Below, piece after piece: positions 1-8,500 of a DNA stretch of 52,992 nucleotides. Under the pieces are notes generated by a model that worked only from the letters and a program-made list of their open reading frames with translations, had not been told where the DNA came from and did no database searches. The stretch is from a candidate division WOR-3 bacterium (GTDB lineage Bacteria; Hydrothermota; UBA3072), in NCBI GenBank assembly GCA_039804165.1, contig JBDRZZ010000011.1:1-52992 (forward strand), read 5' to 3'. Every line of letters begins with the position of its first letter. Within the stretch, counting starts at the first letter, position 1. Both the position numbers and the translations under genes were made by a program.

Positions 1-147
1 TATTTTCCAATTTTTGATGCTCGGGAGATGGAAAAGATAGAAAAAGTTATTTTCAGAAGAAAACGATGAAAGGGTTGAGAATAAATTAAGAGTATCCTTT
101 GGCAAATATCTATTGCCTAAATCATTTAATGAAAAATTTATTCTCAT
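1..147 (-). CDS. cmr6: Cmr6 RAMP protein, N-terminal 49 codons (cut by window edge)
   Basis: This reading frame stays open from an ATG at 147 to the left edge of the window and encodes 49 residues starting MRINFSLNDLGNRYLPKDTL. The ATG overlaps the Cmr5 stop codon as ATGA, the usual coupling in this operon. The LPKDT segment near the N-terminus resembles the start of known Cmr6 proteins, and cmr6 commonly follows cmr5. Cmr6 is a Cas7-like RAMP subunit that caps the 3' end of the crRNA in the Cmr effector backbone (family knowledge). The glycine-rich RAMP motifs would lie beyond the edge, so the call rests on position plus a short N-terminal match. Confidence 0.72.
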   Translation of the reverse strand, partial: MRINFSLNDLGNRYLPKDTLNLFSTLSSFSSENNFFYLFHLPSIKNWKI

Positions 148-566
148 TCTTCTCCCCCTTCTCCTTCAATCATTCCTTCAGCAAACTTCTTGAGCCAGTT
201 TAAGAAGGCAAGCACTTCTTCTGTTACATATCTATAGTTATAAGTATCAAGTGAAATAACCCATTCAATGAGTTCATTTTGATTTTCAGGCATACTTATT
301 CTGGCAGTTGAATCACTTTTAAGGTAATCTGTTAGTTGCTTATAGATTAAATCGTAAGCATTTCCCTCTTCTTTTTTTGCATAAACAAAAGCAAGAGTTT
401 GACCGAGACCATTTGAAAGAATCATCTGCGGGATTTTACGGGTATAGGAACGATATTCCTTCTCTCTTTTATCATCTAAGTTATTTACTGCATTTCTTAC
501 ACACCTATACGCAAACTCAGCTCTTCCTTTCTCAAGTTTTGTAATTAATGTTTCTTTTTCAGACAT
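144..566 (-). CDS. cmr5: Cmr5 small subunit of the type III-B effector
   Basis: This 140-residue, largely helical protein has the size and character of Cmr5, the alpha-helical small subunit that forms the minor filament along the crRNA-target duplex. Visible family-like segments are RAEFAYRCVRNAVNNL near the start and SNGLGQTLAFVYAKK in the middle. The latter matches the conserved 'mi..nGLgqtlAFl' region of Cmr5. A good ribosome site (AAAGGAG) stands about 8 nt before the ATG, and the gene follows cmr4 after 15 nt. The acidic tail ends in GEGGEE, and its stop overlaps the cmr6 start. It has no catalytic role in known systems. Identity is secure from sequence and neighbours. Confidence 0.92.
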   Translation of the reverse strand: MSEKETLITKLEKGRAEFAYRCVRNAVNNLDDKREKEYRSYTRKIPQMILSNGLGQTLAFVYAKKEEGNAYDLIYKQLTDYLKSDSTARISMPENQNELIEWVISLDTYNYRYVTEEVLAFLNWLKKFAEGMIEGEGGEE

Positions 567-581
567 GGTTAAGTCTCCTTT

Positions 582-1658
582 TTATTTTAAAAGGTTTACT
601 CTTACAAATCCTTTCCCTATGGTTTGACTTCCACCTATCTGTATTACTGATGGAAGACCTTTTTCAAAGAATTCTGAGACAAGTTTAGCCTCTTTGTCTG
701 GGGAACCTGCTTTAAAAATTCCTTTTTGGGCATCTTTTTCTACCCTTAGAGAGGTAAACATAACGAGTGAGTAAAGAATTGTATCCTGAGGAAGATACTC
801 CTCTGTCCATAAAGCACCGGAGGCAACCGTCCCTGTTACATCATCAATTTTTGTCCTTGTAATAACTTCTGTTGAGGTCTTCACAAATTGTTTAAAATCA
901 TCATCACTTAAAATTACAAGGTCCTTCTTTAACCTTTCACGCCAGAAACTATAGGTATCAGTATTTGGGAAAATTTTATTGGCAAGCCATTCTGCTACTT
1001 GTGAGGTGGTTTGATTTTCATTTACTTCAAATGTAAATTCCTCCAGCACAACTTTAGAGGAGATGGAGATGTTTGTTTGATTCGGCAAGGTATCTTTCAA
1101 ATTATAATATAAGTTACCGAAATTAAAATCCCTTATCCCAACGAGTTCAAGATCTTTTTTGAATCTTTCAAGAACCATCGGGCAGGTTATCCAAGCAAAT
1201 ACACCTTTTAGGGACTTTACAGGAAAGAGCAAAATCTTTGCATCAGTTATGCTCATAGCACCAGCATGGGCTTCTTCTCCTTCCGGACCAAAAACAAGGA
1301 CGACCGCTTCATCAAATTTAATTAGCTTATTACCATCTTTATCAGTTTTTCTTACTTCTTTCTCTTTGCCGGTTTCATCTTTAACTTTTAATGTCCATTG
1401 ATCAGAGATATGTGGAAAACTTTCTTTAAGTTCCTTCACTTTATCACATTCAATTAATTTACTTTCCTTATTTTCAAATACTCTGTATCCTTCAAAAGCT
1501 TCCCTTATGCAACCCTTAAGTCCCGAACTTTCAATTTTGGGGAAACCTGTATATCTTTCCCTCTGAATGGGCAGGTCAACTATTCCAACCTCGCTTCCAC
1601 TACCTGCATGAACAGGTGTTTCTGCTATTAAAAATAGCACCCTTTTTTCTTTAAACAT
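582..1658 (-). CDS. cmr4: Cmr4, Cas7-like target-RNA-cleaving backbone subunit
   Basis: This 358-residue RAMP protein has the typical Cmr4 opening, ETPVHAGSGSEVGIVDLPIQ followed by RERYTGFPKIESSGLKG. Cmr4 polymerises along the crRNA and cuts the bound target RNA at 6-nt intervals. The aspartate at about residue 28 (in GIVDLP) sits where the catalytic Asp of characterised Cmr4 lies, so the subunit is probably active. The C-terminal glycine-rich stretch IGGSQTIGKGFVRV is the usual RAMP G-loop. The gene starts 2 nt after the CARF effector gene ends and is followed closely by cmr5. Length is slightly above the common 290-340 residues because of an insertion around residues 75-110. Confidence 0.95.
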   Translation of the reverse strand: MFKEKRVLFLIAETPVHAGSGSEVGIVDLPIQRERYTGFPKIESSGLKGCIREAFEGYRVFENKESKLIECDKVKELKESFPHISDQWTLKVKDETGKEKEVRKTDKDGNKLIKFDEAVVLVFGPEGEEAHAGAMSITDAKILLFPVKSLKGVFAWITCPMVLERFKKDLELVGIRDFNFGNLYYNLKDTLPNQTNISISSKVVLEEFTFEVNENQTTSQVAEWLANKIFPNTDTYSFWRERLKKDLVILSDDDFKQFVKTSTEVITRTKIDDVTGTVASGALWTEEYLPQDTILYSLVMFTSLRVEKDAQKGIFKAGSPDKEAKLVSEFFEKGLPSVIQIGGSQTIGKGFVRVNLLK

Positions 1659-1660
1659 AT

Positions 1661-2845
1661 TTATACCTCCTTTTTGATTTTATAAAATTCGTATGTTTCA
1701 AAGTTTTTAATTTTTTCTCCATACCTTCTAAATGCTTCTACATATTCACTCTCTGCATTATGAACTTCACTGCCAATTGCTATTAGTTCTATGTAAACTG
1801 ATGTCTCAACTGACCCATAAACTGTATTATACCGCTCATCATTATATAAAATTCTTACCTGTAAATCTTCTTCTTTATGTTTAAAGGTCTTAAAACCTTC
1901 TGGTAAATCTACATTTTTTAAAGAATGATTAAGATCCGGGTGAGCGGGATTTTCTTTTAATCTTCTTTTAAGTTCACACACTGATTTTTCAAATATTCTC
2001 TTTCTTCCTTGATTTCTTTCGAGATAATTTTTGACCTCTTCAGATATGTAGAAAAATTCAAAATTTGATTTATATCTTTCCCATAAAGCAACTCCTAATG
2101 GATTAAGAGTATAAAGATTATCCACGAATTCAAGTAATGAAGTTATATCCGGGTCTATTTTTAATTTTTCATTAATTTCTTTTATTTTGTCTTTTTCTAA
2201 TTCAAAAAAGAATTTCTCATTGTTTTCAAAAATTGACCATTTTATATCAATTGGAATAATTGGTATCTTTATCAATGCATCTGTATCTTCAAAGATATAA
2301 TAAATTGGGCATCTATTAATCTGAGCAAGAATTGTAAGATAGGGTATTGTTGCTTTATATCCACCAGTGATGTTAATAATTACATTTTCCCAGTATCCAC
2401 CAGCAATGTTATAAATTTTGCTAATTAGATTTGACATGCCTGTGTTAAATTCTTTTCTATCCCAAATTTGAAGACCACTGATTACCTCGGCTTCAATACG
2501 CCGGTTATTAATTAATTGCGGTAAAATATCTTTTAAAATTTCGCCAGCAAGTTTACTTAAGATTGTATCAGAAGATAAAAGATAAATTTCAAAGTCATCC
2601 TTTAGTTCTTCTTTAAGTTTTACAAGGCTTTTTATTTCTGCAGATATAATTTTCTTATCAGATTCACTTTCTATCCAGTTTTTTACCGCATTTTTTAATC
2701 GTGCAATTCTGCTTTTTTCATTATCCCAATCTTTTTCCCTTTTTTCTTTAAGGTTATCATAATAATTTTTAATTGTTTTGTCACAATTTTTCTCAAAATA
2801 ATTTTCAAAAATTGATGCTCCAACCATTGTAATTACTTTTTTCAT
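1661..2845 (-). CDS. CARF-domain effector with a RelE-like C-terminal region (candidate Cami1-like)
   Basis: This 394-residue protein has an N-terminal CARF-type fold of the APE2256/Cas_APE2256 group: MKKVITMVGAS at the start and the ligand-binding phrase NITGGYKATIPYLTILAQI at about 158-176. Residues about 235-285 look helical and could be a winged-helix linker. Residues about 286-372 (KRRLKENPAHPDL...LQVRILYNDE...YIELIAIGSEVHNAESEY) have the order and spacing of a RelE/HigB-type mRNA interferase, including the R-V-L-Y strand and the final 'iyelaIG...Y' strand. CARF-RelE effectors (Cami1) bind cyclic oligoadenylate and cut ribosomal mRNA. The intact GGDD cyclase of Cas10 nearby fits a cOA-triggered role. 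The CARF call is firm; RelE-like is inference from pattern. The start overlaps the cmr3 stop by 4 nt. Confidence 0.75.
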   Translation of the reverse strand: MKKVITMVGASIFENYFEKNCDKTIKNYYDNLKEKREKDWDNEKSRIARLKNAVKNWIESESDKKIISAEIKSLVKLKEELKDDFEIYLLSSDTILSKLAGEILKDILPQLINNRRIEAEVISGLQIWDRKEFNTGMSNLISKIYNIAGGYWENVIINITGGYKATIPYLTILAQINRCPIYYIFEDTDALIKIPIIPIDIKWSIFENNEKFFFELEKDKIKEINEKLKIDPDITSLLEFVDNLYTLNPLGVALWERYKSNFEFFYISEEVKNYLERNQGRKRIFEKSVCELKRRLKENPAHPDLNHSLKNVDLPEGFKTFKHKEEDLQVRILYNDERYNTVYGSVETSVYIELIAIGSEVHNAESEYVEAFRRYGEKIKNFETYEFYKIKKEV

Positions 2846-3930
2846 AGCACTACCCCCATTAAACTTAGTCCAAAACCTTCTTCTGGATTTATATCTGAAA
2901 TATTTTTAAGATGAAAGACCTCTTTAATCTTCTCAAGCGAACCATTTAAGACTTTAAAATAATAAACGCTTCCTGATGGCACTGCCTTATACATTGGCTT
3001 TGGCTCATTTTTTGCCATATCCCAGCCGCCAATTCTTAAAAATTTACCTACGGCACAGGTAAGGAGCTTTAACTTAACTCCATCTTTTTCGCCTTCTAAC
3101 GAATTTAGATTAATCCATTCAGGTAACCATCCATTTTTAAATATAGCAGGTGTTGCAAGATAGATTTTAAAAACTCCATCACTAAGTTCAAAATTAATAT
3201 TTTCTAATTTTCCCAAGGGATTTTCATTTATTTTCTCAAATTTTGCAGTTTTTCCTTCTCCACCAAGAGCAAAGAGACCTTTCTCCGGCATATTCTCTAT
3301 TCCGTCAATCTTTACTAAAAAACAATAATCTTTTTCTAACCTTATCATTTGGGCTCTGTAAAGATAACCTTCCTTTGAAGAAAGGGTTATGTCGTCCCTT
3401 GCAATACCTATTTGGGGTTCTGGTGTATAAAATTCCGATATAAAAGAATATTCTCCTTTTTGCCCTTGAAGGTATTCTTTGAAAGGGATATTATCTAAAT
3501 ACCCTTCGGTAGATTCCACCTGTTCCTTTTTTGGATAAATGAGCATATCTTCAAGGGAATATTCAGAATAAAATATTTCTGGTTTTTTAACTTTGCTGAT
3601 TTGAAAAAGTTTATCATTTTTCTTATTCTCTTTCTTCATTACCAAATCCAATGGAGCTGGGAAATAAGTAAGGCTATGTTTAGAATTAAAGATAAGTGGA
3701 CCGAAAATTTTCATTGTCCCTTTTTCATCTGGTGTTCCAATATCTTTATATTTTCCATTTTTAAAATCTTTTAAACTGCCTCTTTCAAAAATTAAGAATG
3801 TTCTCAGTGCTCCATAAATGGTAGAAGGATATGGTGAAAAAATGGTATCTGTCCATGTTTCAGAGCCCATAGTAAAGGGTCTTCCGGAGCGGAAGAATAA
3901 GGTATCATTTGGAGAAATCTTTATCCACAT
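2842..3930 (-). CDS. cmr3: Cmr3, Cas5-like subunit of the type III-B effector
   Basis: This 362-residue Cas5-like RAMP binds the 5' handle of the crRNA and contacts Cas10. The N-terminus MWIKISPNDTLFFRSGRPFT is diagnostic of Cmr3, as is the following TIFSPYPSTIYGALRT. The C-terminal IGGWDMAKNEPKPMYKAVPS and NPEEGFGLSLMGVV are the other family signatures. The frame is open 11 codons further upstream, but that would overlap cas10 by 32 nt. The ATG at 3930 has a GGGAGG site about 7 nt before it and lies 1 nt after the cas10 stop, so it was chosen. The CARF effector gene follows with a 4-nt overlap. Confidence 0.94.
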   Translation of the reverse strand: MWIKISPNDTLFFRSGRPFTMGSETWTDTIFSPYPSTIYGALRTFLIFERGSLKDFKNGKYKDIGTPDEKGTMKIFGPLIFNSKHSLTYFPAPLDLVMKKENKKNDKLFQISKVKKPEIFYSEYSLEDMLIYPKKEQVESTEGYLDNIPFKEYLQGQKGEYSFISEFYTPEPQIGIARDDITLSSKEGYLYRAQMIRLEKDYCFLVKIDGIENMPEKGLFALGGEGKTAKFEKINENPLGKLENINFELSDGVFKIYLATPAIFKNGWLPEWINLNSLEGEKDGVKLKLLTCAVGKFLRIGGWDMAKNEPKPMYKAVPSGSVYYFKVLNGSLEKIKEVFHLKNISDINPEEGFGLSLMGVVL

Positions 3931-3931
3931 T

Positions 3932-6685
3932 TTAATCCTCCCTTCTATGGATAAAGGTTGCAATAGTGCAGAAATTAATAAAGCAATCTATGTTTTCTTC
4001 TAAGTTCCAGAATAAATCGCTTAAGTGCGTGAACAAATCTTTTATAAATTCATTTTTTATCTTCTTTTTATCTCTCTCCGATATTTTTTGTTCTTTAGGA
4101 AAGTTATAAGATCTATCAAGAAGTCTCAATATTTCCTTGTTAATAATATCTCCTGTTCCTATAAAAAAGCCTTCTTTGTCTTTTAAGTGCGCAAATTCTA
4201 AGGCAAATTTTTGAATAAAGCTCTTTGATATATAACCTTTTTCATTATTTTCATCAAAAGATTTTGCTATTTCGTTTAATGTCTCAATGGTATCTTTGTC
4301 ATCATATTTCCACTGTGCAGTAGCGATTCTTTCCTCACCAGATCGTTTCATTAAACATATGGCAAATCTATTTCTGCATTCTTTCTTTGCCTTCTTTTCC
4401 ATCTCAAAAACCTTTCCAATAACAATTTGAAGCGGTGTTTTATAATGAGCAATCACAACTCCCATAGAGGCAGTAGATTCTGGACCCATTGTAAGAATGT
4501 ATCTTCCATCTTTTTCTACGAAACCTGTTTGATTGCTTTTTTGATTGCTTTGATTGTTCGGTTCAATTTTAATTATTTTAATTTCTCCATTTTCAACTTT
4601 TACCTGACCTGAAAAGGCCCATCTAAGTTTTTGCATAACATCAAATAAATCTTTAAGATTGACAAAGGCTAAAACATCATCACCACCTGCATAGATTAGT
4701 TTACCGAGATGTTCTTCTTCAACTATTTTTCTCACAAATTCAAGAGCATAGTTTCTCAACGCTGTTGAAATAGAGGCGTGGATGGCAGGGGTTAGAAATT
4801 TTTGGGGTAATATCCTCGTCAAACCTATTTTAAAATCATCGGGTAACTTTTGCCACACCTCGGAATTATAGGCATTTTCAATATCAGGTAAGAGTTCACC
4901 TGAAAGCCATTTGCCCATGTTGTCAGCATCAAGATGAAGTATGGCATAATAGGAATTTGGTTTTCCTACTCTATTAATAAGTTGTTTTAAGTTTTCTTTT
5001 ATCTTTTTTAATTTGGTTTCATCGATTTGGATTCCAACTTCTTCCTTAATATGCTTTTCTGTTAAATTTTCTTCGTAAAACCAATATCCTTCTAAATTTT
5101 CTTTCATATCCAGTCTTGGCAGTGGCTTAGTTGTTGGAAGATTATTTTGAAACATCTCTCTCTGATAGTTGAGAAATTCATTTTGTGCGATTCTTAACGC
5201 TCTTTCTTTAAAATCAGCCAAGGCAACCTCTGCTGTGGATGGGAAAGTTAAATCTTTAAAAACCTGTGATGCTTCTTTTTCAAGGTAAATTTCAAATGTT
5301 CTTTTGATAAAACAAATAGCACAAAGACCTTCACCATCAGCAAGATATTTTAATAGAACTTTTTCATTGTCAGTTAAATCAACAGCATATGGATTAAATC
5401 TTTCGAATTTATTTTTATTAGTAGTTTCTCTAAAGAAAATTACATCTCTTTCCCCACACACTGAGCATTTTCTACCTTTTTCTTCTACCTGCCTAAACTC
5501 TCTTAAGTTCTTCCTTGCTCCCATTGATTTTTCAAGAGCTGAATATAAAATCTCGTAAAGGAGCCCTATGTTAGGTGGAAATTCACCATTATTAGTTGCG
5601 AAGTCCCATAACTCACGATATTTCTTTAAAACTTCATCTTCAAAATAGTCTTTTAGGTCATCAAAGGAAACATCTCTGTCACCAATTTTCCATGGGACGG
5701 CAACCCAGTATATTTCTGGAAAATCCGAAAGTTGAGAGTTGATTTTGCTATTGGCTCTTTCTGAAGGATTTATATTTAGTTCTTGAAATATCAGATCTTT
5801 AGCGTTATTAATTGCGTTTCTTATACTGTTTTGCATTTCCCTGACAAGCTCGTTTATTTCTTTCCCATCAGTTACAGGCAATATAGCCACAAATCTATTT
5901 GGTATGGTCGGAAGTTGAATTGAATTTACATCAAAATCAACTGGCTCAATTCCGTTTTTCTTAAGCCAAAAGTCCATAAGTGGCTGTTTATAAAGGTCTG
6001 GATAAATTATGTTTGTAGGTCCGTATTCATCAATTATTATTTCCATTGCTTTAAAAGTAAGAAATGAAAGGATGAAGCTTCCCATATAAAAATCTTGAGT
6101 CTTTCTTGCCTGAGAGATAAAACTTTGAACTGGTCCTACTGTAAATAGAAAAAGTGAATTGTTTTGATAAAGGACTTTCTCTTCTTCATCCAGATAGGCC
6201 TTGATTGCAGAGGCAATTTTTATATGTTCCCAGATTGAGTGGTCTGGAACTCTTGTATCTGCTGGAAGAAGGGGTAAGTATTTAATCCAGCCTTCATTTT
6301 TTAAATCCTGAAATATTTTATCTTGAAGATTTCTCCAGAGATATAAAAATTTTTTCTTATCATCCAGATTTGAAATTTCTTTACCAATTTTTTCATATAC
6401 CTCTTCAAAGGCTTTAAAGATCTTTTCTTTATTATAATTTTCAATTTTTAAACTCCCTTTACAGAGGGGATGCCTTACCTCGCTGAAATCTTGAATAATT
6501 CCTTTTGCTAATAAACTTCTTTCCATGCATGAGGCAATCTGGTCAGGTCCCTTTCCTTCTTCAACTCCTGAAATAGCAAGTTTTTGAGCATAATTCTTAG
6601 CCCTCTCAATGTGGTTAGGAATGTCAAAGCATTTATCAATTGGATCATGTAAGAAAGCTTTTAGTTTTTCAGTAAAGTTGCTCAT
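3932..6685 (-). CDS. cas10: Cas10/Cmr2, large subunit with cyclic-oligoadenylate cyclase palm domain
   Basis: This 917-residue protein is the large subunit of the Cmr complex. The N-terminus KLKAFLHDPIDK has a His-Asp pair (H13, D14) typical of the Cmr2 HD domain. The sequence TVGPVQSFISQARKTQDFYMGS marks the first palm-like domain. Two CxxC pairs (C407/C410 in CSVCGERD and C455/C458 in CAIC) form the expected zinc site. The active palm motif GGDD is intact at residues 667-670 (YAGGDDVLAF). An intact GGDD implies cyclic oligoadenylate synthesis after target RNA binding, which would activate the CARF protein two genes downstream. The start overlaps the cmr1 stop by 4 nt. Confidence 0.96.
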   Translation of the reverse strand: MSNFTEKLKAFLHDPIDKCFDIPNHIERAKNYAQKLAISGVEEGKGPDQIASCMERSLLAKGIIQDFSEVRHPLCKGSLKIENYNKEKIFKAFEEVYEKIGKEISNLDDKKKFLYLWRNLQDKIFQDLKNEGWIKYLPLLPADTRVPDHSIWEHIKIASAIKAYLDEEEKVLYQNNSLFLFTVGPVQSFISQARKTQDFYMGSFILSFLTFKAMEIIIDEYGPTNIIYPDLYKQPLMDFWLKKNGIEPVDFDVNSIQLPTIPNRFVAILPVTDGKEINELVREMQNSIRNAINNAKDLIFQELNINPSERANSKINSQLSDFPEIYWVAVPWKIGDRDVSFDDLKDYFEDEVLKKYRELWDFATNNGEFPPNIGLLYEILYSALEKSMGARKNLREFRQVEEKGRKCSVCGERDVIFFRETTNKNKFERFNPYAVDLTDNEKVLLKYLADGEGLCAICFIKRTFEIYLEKEASQVFKDLTFPSTAEVALADFKERALRIAQNEFLNYQREMFQNNLPTTKPLPRLDMKENLEGYWFYEENLTEKHIKEEVGIQIDETKLKKIKENLKQLINRVGKPNSYYAILHLDADNMGKWLSGELLPDIENAYNSEVWQKLPDDFKIGLTRILPQKFLTPAIHASISTALRNYALEFVRKIVEEEHLGKLIYAGGDDVLAFVNLKDLFDVMQKLRWAFSGQVKVENGEIKIIKIEPNNQSNQKSNQTGFVEKDGRYILTMGPESTASMGVVIAHYKTPLQIVIGKVFEMEKKAKKECRNRFAICLMKRSGEERIATAQWKYDDKDTIETLNEIAKSFDENNEKGYISKSFIQKFALEFAHLKDKEGFFIGTGDIINKEILRLLDRSYNFPKEQKISERDKKKIKNEFIKDLFTHLSDLFWNLEENIDCFINFCTIATFIHRRED

Positions 6686-7776
6686 AGGACTAACTCCTCT
6701 TTTTGAGGTAAATTATTTAAAAAACTGTTTACCAGTTCTTCAGTAAATAGTTCAACCTTCTTCTTATTCCAATCTCCTCTTCTTACTTCTTTTCCAATTA
6801 ATTTTACTCCTCCAGACGACAATTTTACTACCACTGGAAAATATAAACTCCCTGATGATTTAATGACCTTAAAAATCAGGGCAGAAGCCCACCTCTCTGA
6901 GAGCCGTCTCCTATTATTATCGTAGGGAACCATTCTGATAGAACCTCCTGAATGCATTACAGGCATACCAAAGGTAGCTGTTTCGAAAATTTGAGATTTG
7001 TTCTTAATTCTAAAATTTTTATATTTTTCGCCTAAAGGGTTTAAAGCTTCTTTCCAATCATTATTTGGAGCAAAGATTAAAATTTTTGCATTCTTAAGAT
7101 TCGTATAGTTTGGTTTTGCAGAATTTGTATTAATTCCACAGATTTTTTTAACTTCTATTAGATTCCTTTCCAAAAACTTTTTCAATTGAGAAGTATCTTT
7201 TGCATCACAAATAAAATCAAGATTTATATTGTTATTCTTATCTGCTTTTGTTATCTCTATATTTCCCCCTCCTCTTCTTGCCCTTGTTCCAAATCCACCA
7301 AGGTATATAGCAAGCCAAAGGGAGGCACAGGCTTTATTAAATGCTTCTTCATTCCAAGAGGTTAGAGTTATTTCAAAACTATGACTTTCCTTTACGTAAG
7401 CTCTTTCTCTGTTAGGCAATGCGGTAGAGTATAGTAAATATCCAATGCCTGCATTTTCTCCAGTTAGTGAGTTGGTATTTCTGTCAAAACGCCATATTAA
7501 GTTGTAGTCCCTTTTTAAATTATTGCCTATACTTAGCTGAGATATCCCTTTAATTATCATTTGCACTTTACTTCTCCCTTCTCCTTCCCCTGTTCCACCG
7601 AAAATTTTTGCTTCCTCTTTTCTTAATTTTTCAATATCCTCTTCTGCCTTAATCGCCCTCCACCACCATCGCATCATGCCCTTGAATTCTGAAGGTCTAA
7701 GTTCGGGTGTTCTTCCATCTGCCCCTGCCATAAACATAGGGGTTATAAGTCTACACTTTAAAATTAACCTATTCAT
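6682..7776 (-). CDS. cmr1: Cmr1 RAMP protein of the type III-B effector
   Basis: This 364-residue protein begins MNRLILKCRLITPMFMAGAD and continues ELRPSEFKGMMRWWWRAIKA. That is the hallmark of Cmr1, which sits at the head of the Cmr complex near the 3' end of the crRNA. A second recognisable block is LWLAIYLGGFGTRARRGGGNI at about 154-174, the RAMP glycine-rich loop. The ATG at 7776 has a GGGAGG site 5 nt upstream and overlaps the end of the HD gene by 8 nt. The stop overlaps the cas10 start as ATGA. Length is normal for Cmr1 and there are no defects. Confidence 0.94.
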   Translation of the reverse strand: MNRLILKCRLITPMFMAGADGRTPELRPSEFKGMMRWWWRAIKAEEDIEKLRKEEAKIFGGTGEGEGRSKVQMIIKGISQLSIGNNLKRDYNLIWRFDRNTNSLTGENAGIGYLLYSTALPNRERAYVKESHSFEITLTSWNEEAFNKACASLWLAIYLGGFGTRARRGGGNIEITKADKNNNINLDFICDAKDTSQLKKFLERNLIEVKKICGINTNSAKPNYTNLKNAKILIFAPNNDWKEALNPLGEKYKNFRIKNKSQIFETATFGMPVMHSGGSIRMVPYDNNRRRLSERWASALIFKVIKSSGSLYFPVVVKLSSGGVKLIGKEVRRGDWNKKKVELFTEELVNSFLNNLPQKEELVL

Positions 7777-8500
7777 TTATGCCTCCCATAAGCAATTTCT
7801 TATTTTCCACATACCTTTTTATCTCTTCCACCATCAACCAACCTCCATAATAATCTTCATCGTCTTTCTTCTGGTAATCCTTTCTCTCTCCAGCAGCAGA
7901 GATGTCGCAAAGTTTAAGTATATGATGTGCCAATGATGCTTGAAGCCTTCTCTGATGCTGTTCTAACAATCCACCTCCTTTAGCCCAAATTCTAAGCCCT
8001 CTTGCCATTTCTTTTAACTCGTGAATAGTTAGATTTTTCGCTTCCCCAGGAAACCAATCACTTTCCAATTTATAAGCATCTTTATGCCATATAATATTTC
8101 CATCAAAATCAACAATCCCTTCCAATACTGCCTGTACATCTGGTCTTTCAATGTTATCTCCAAGAAGCCCTTTGTCTGTGTGATGAATGGCAATAGCAAA
8201 ACTTATTGGTTCTCTAAGCCCCGTAGGTAGAATCTTGAAGAGAAAGGCAGCACCAATAGGAGCATGGGATACTTTGGCATTTTTACCCAGATTTTCCTGC
8301 CATCTTTTTGTAAGTTTTCCAAGATCATGGAAACAAATCATCTTTAAAAATGAATTATAAAGAATTTTTTCATCAGTATAACCCAGAATCCTTTTTATTG
8401 GATGCAGGAATAAAGGAAATACAATTTCATATTTTTCTCTGCATAATTCAATATGCGTGAGATATTGTTCGTTTGGTGCGCTAAATATAGATGGGGGCAT
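7769..8500 (-). CDS. Cas3'' HD-type nuclease
   Basis: This 243-residue stand-alone HD domain of the Cas3 family has a metal-binding pair H58-D59 in MICFHDLGKLTKRWQ, a further His at about 79 (SHAPIGAAF) and the HH pair 106-107 in AIAIHHTDKG. The order matches the Cas3'' HD phosphohydrolase fold, which degrades single-stranded DNA in type I interference. It follows the separate helicase gene with a 20-nt overlap, so Cas3 is split into two polypeptides. The ATG at 8500 has a GGAG site 9 nt upstream. In this operon the partners are Cmr genes and not a Cascade, so its exact role here is unclear. Confidence 0.85.
   Translation of the reverse strand: MPPSIFSAPNEQYLTHIELCREKYEIVFPLFLHPIKRILGYTDEKILYNSFLKMICFHDLGKLTKRWQENLGKNAKVSHAPIGAAFLFKILPTGLREPISFAIAIHHTDKGLLGDNIERPDVQAVLEGIVDFDGNIIWHKDAYKLESDWFPGEAKNLTIHELKEMARGLRIWAKGGGLLEQHQRRLQASLAHHILKLCDISAAGERKDYQKKDDEDYYGGWLMVEEIKRYVENKKLLMGGINE

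Noticed and set aside
4427-5558. Plus-strand frames opposite cas10 (4427-4612, 5304-5558)
   Set aside because: They lie antisense to conserved Cas10 motifs and have no ribosome sites or family resemblance.
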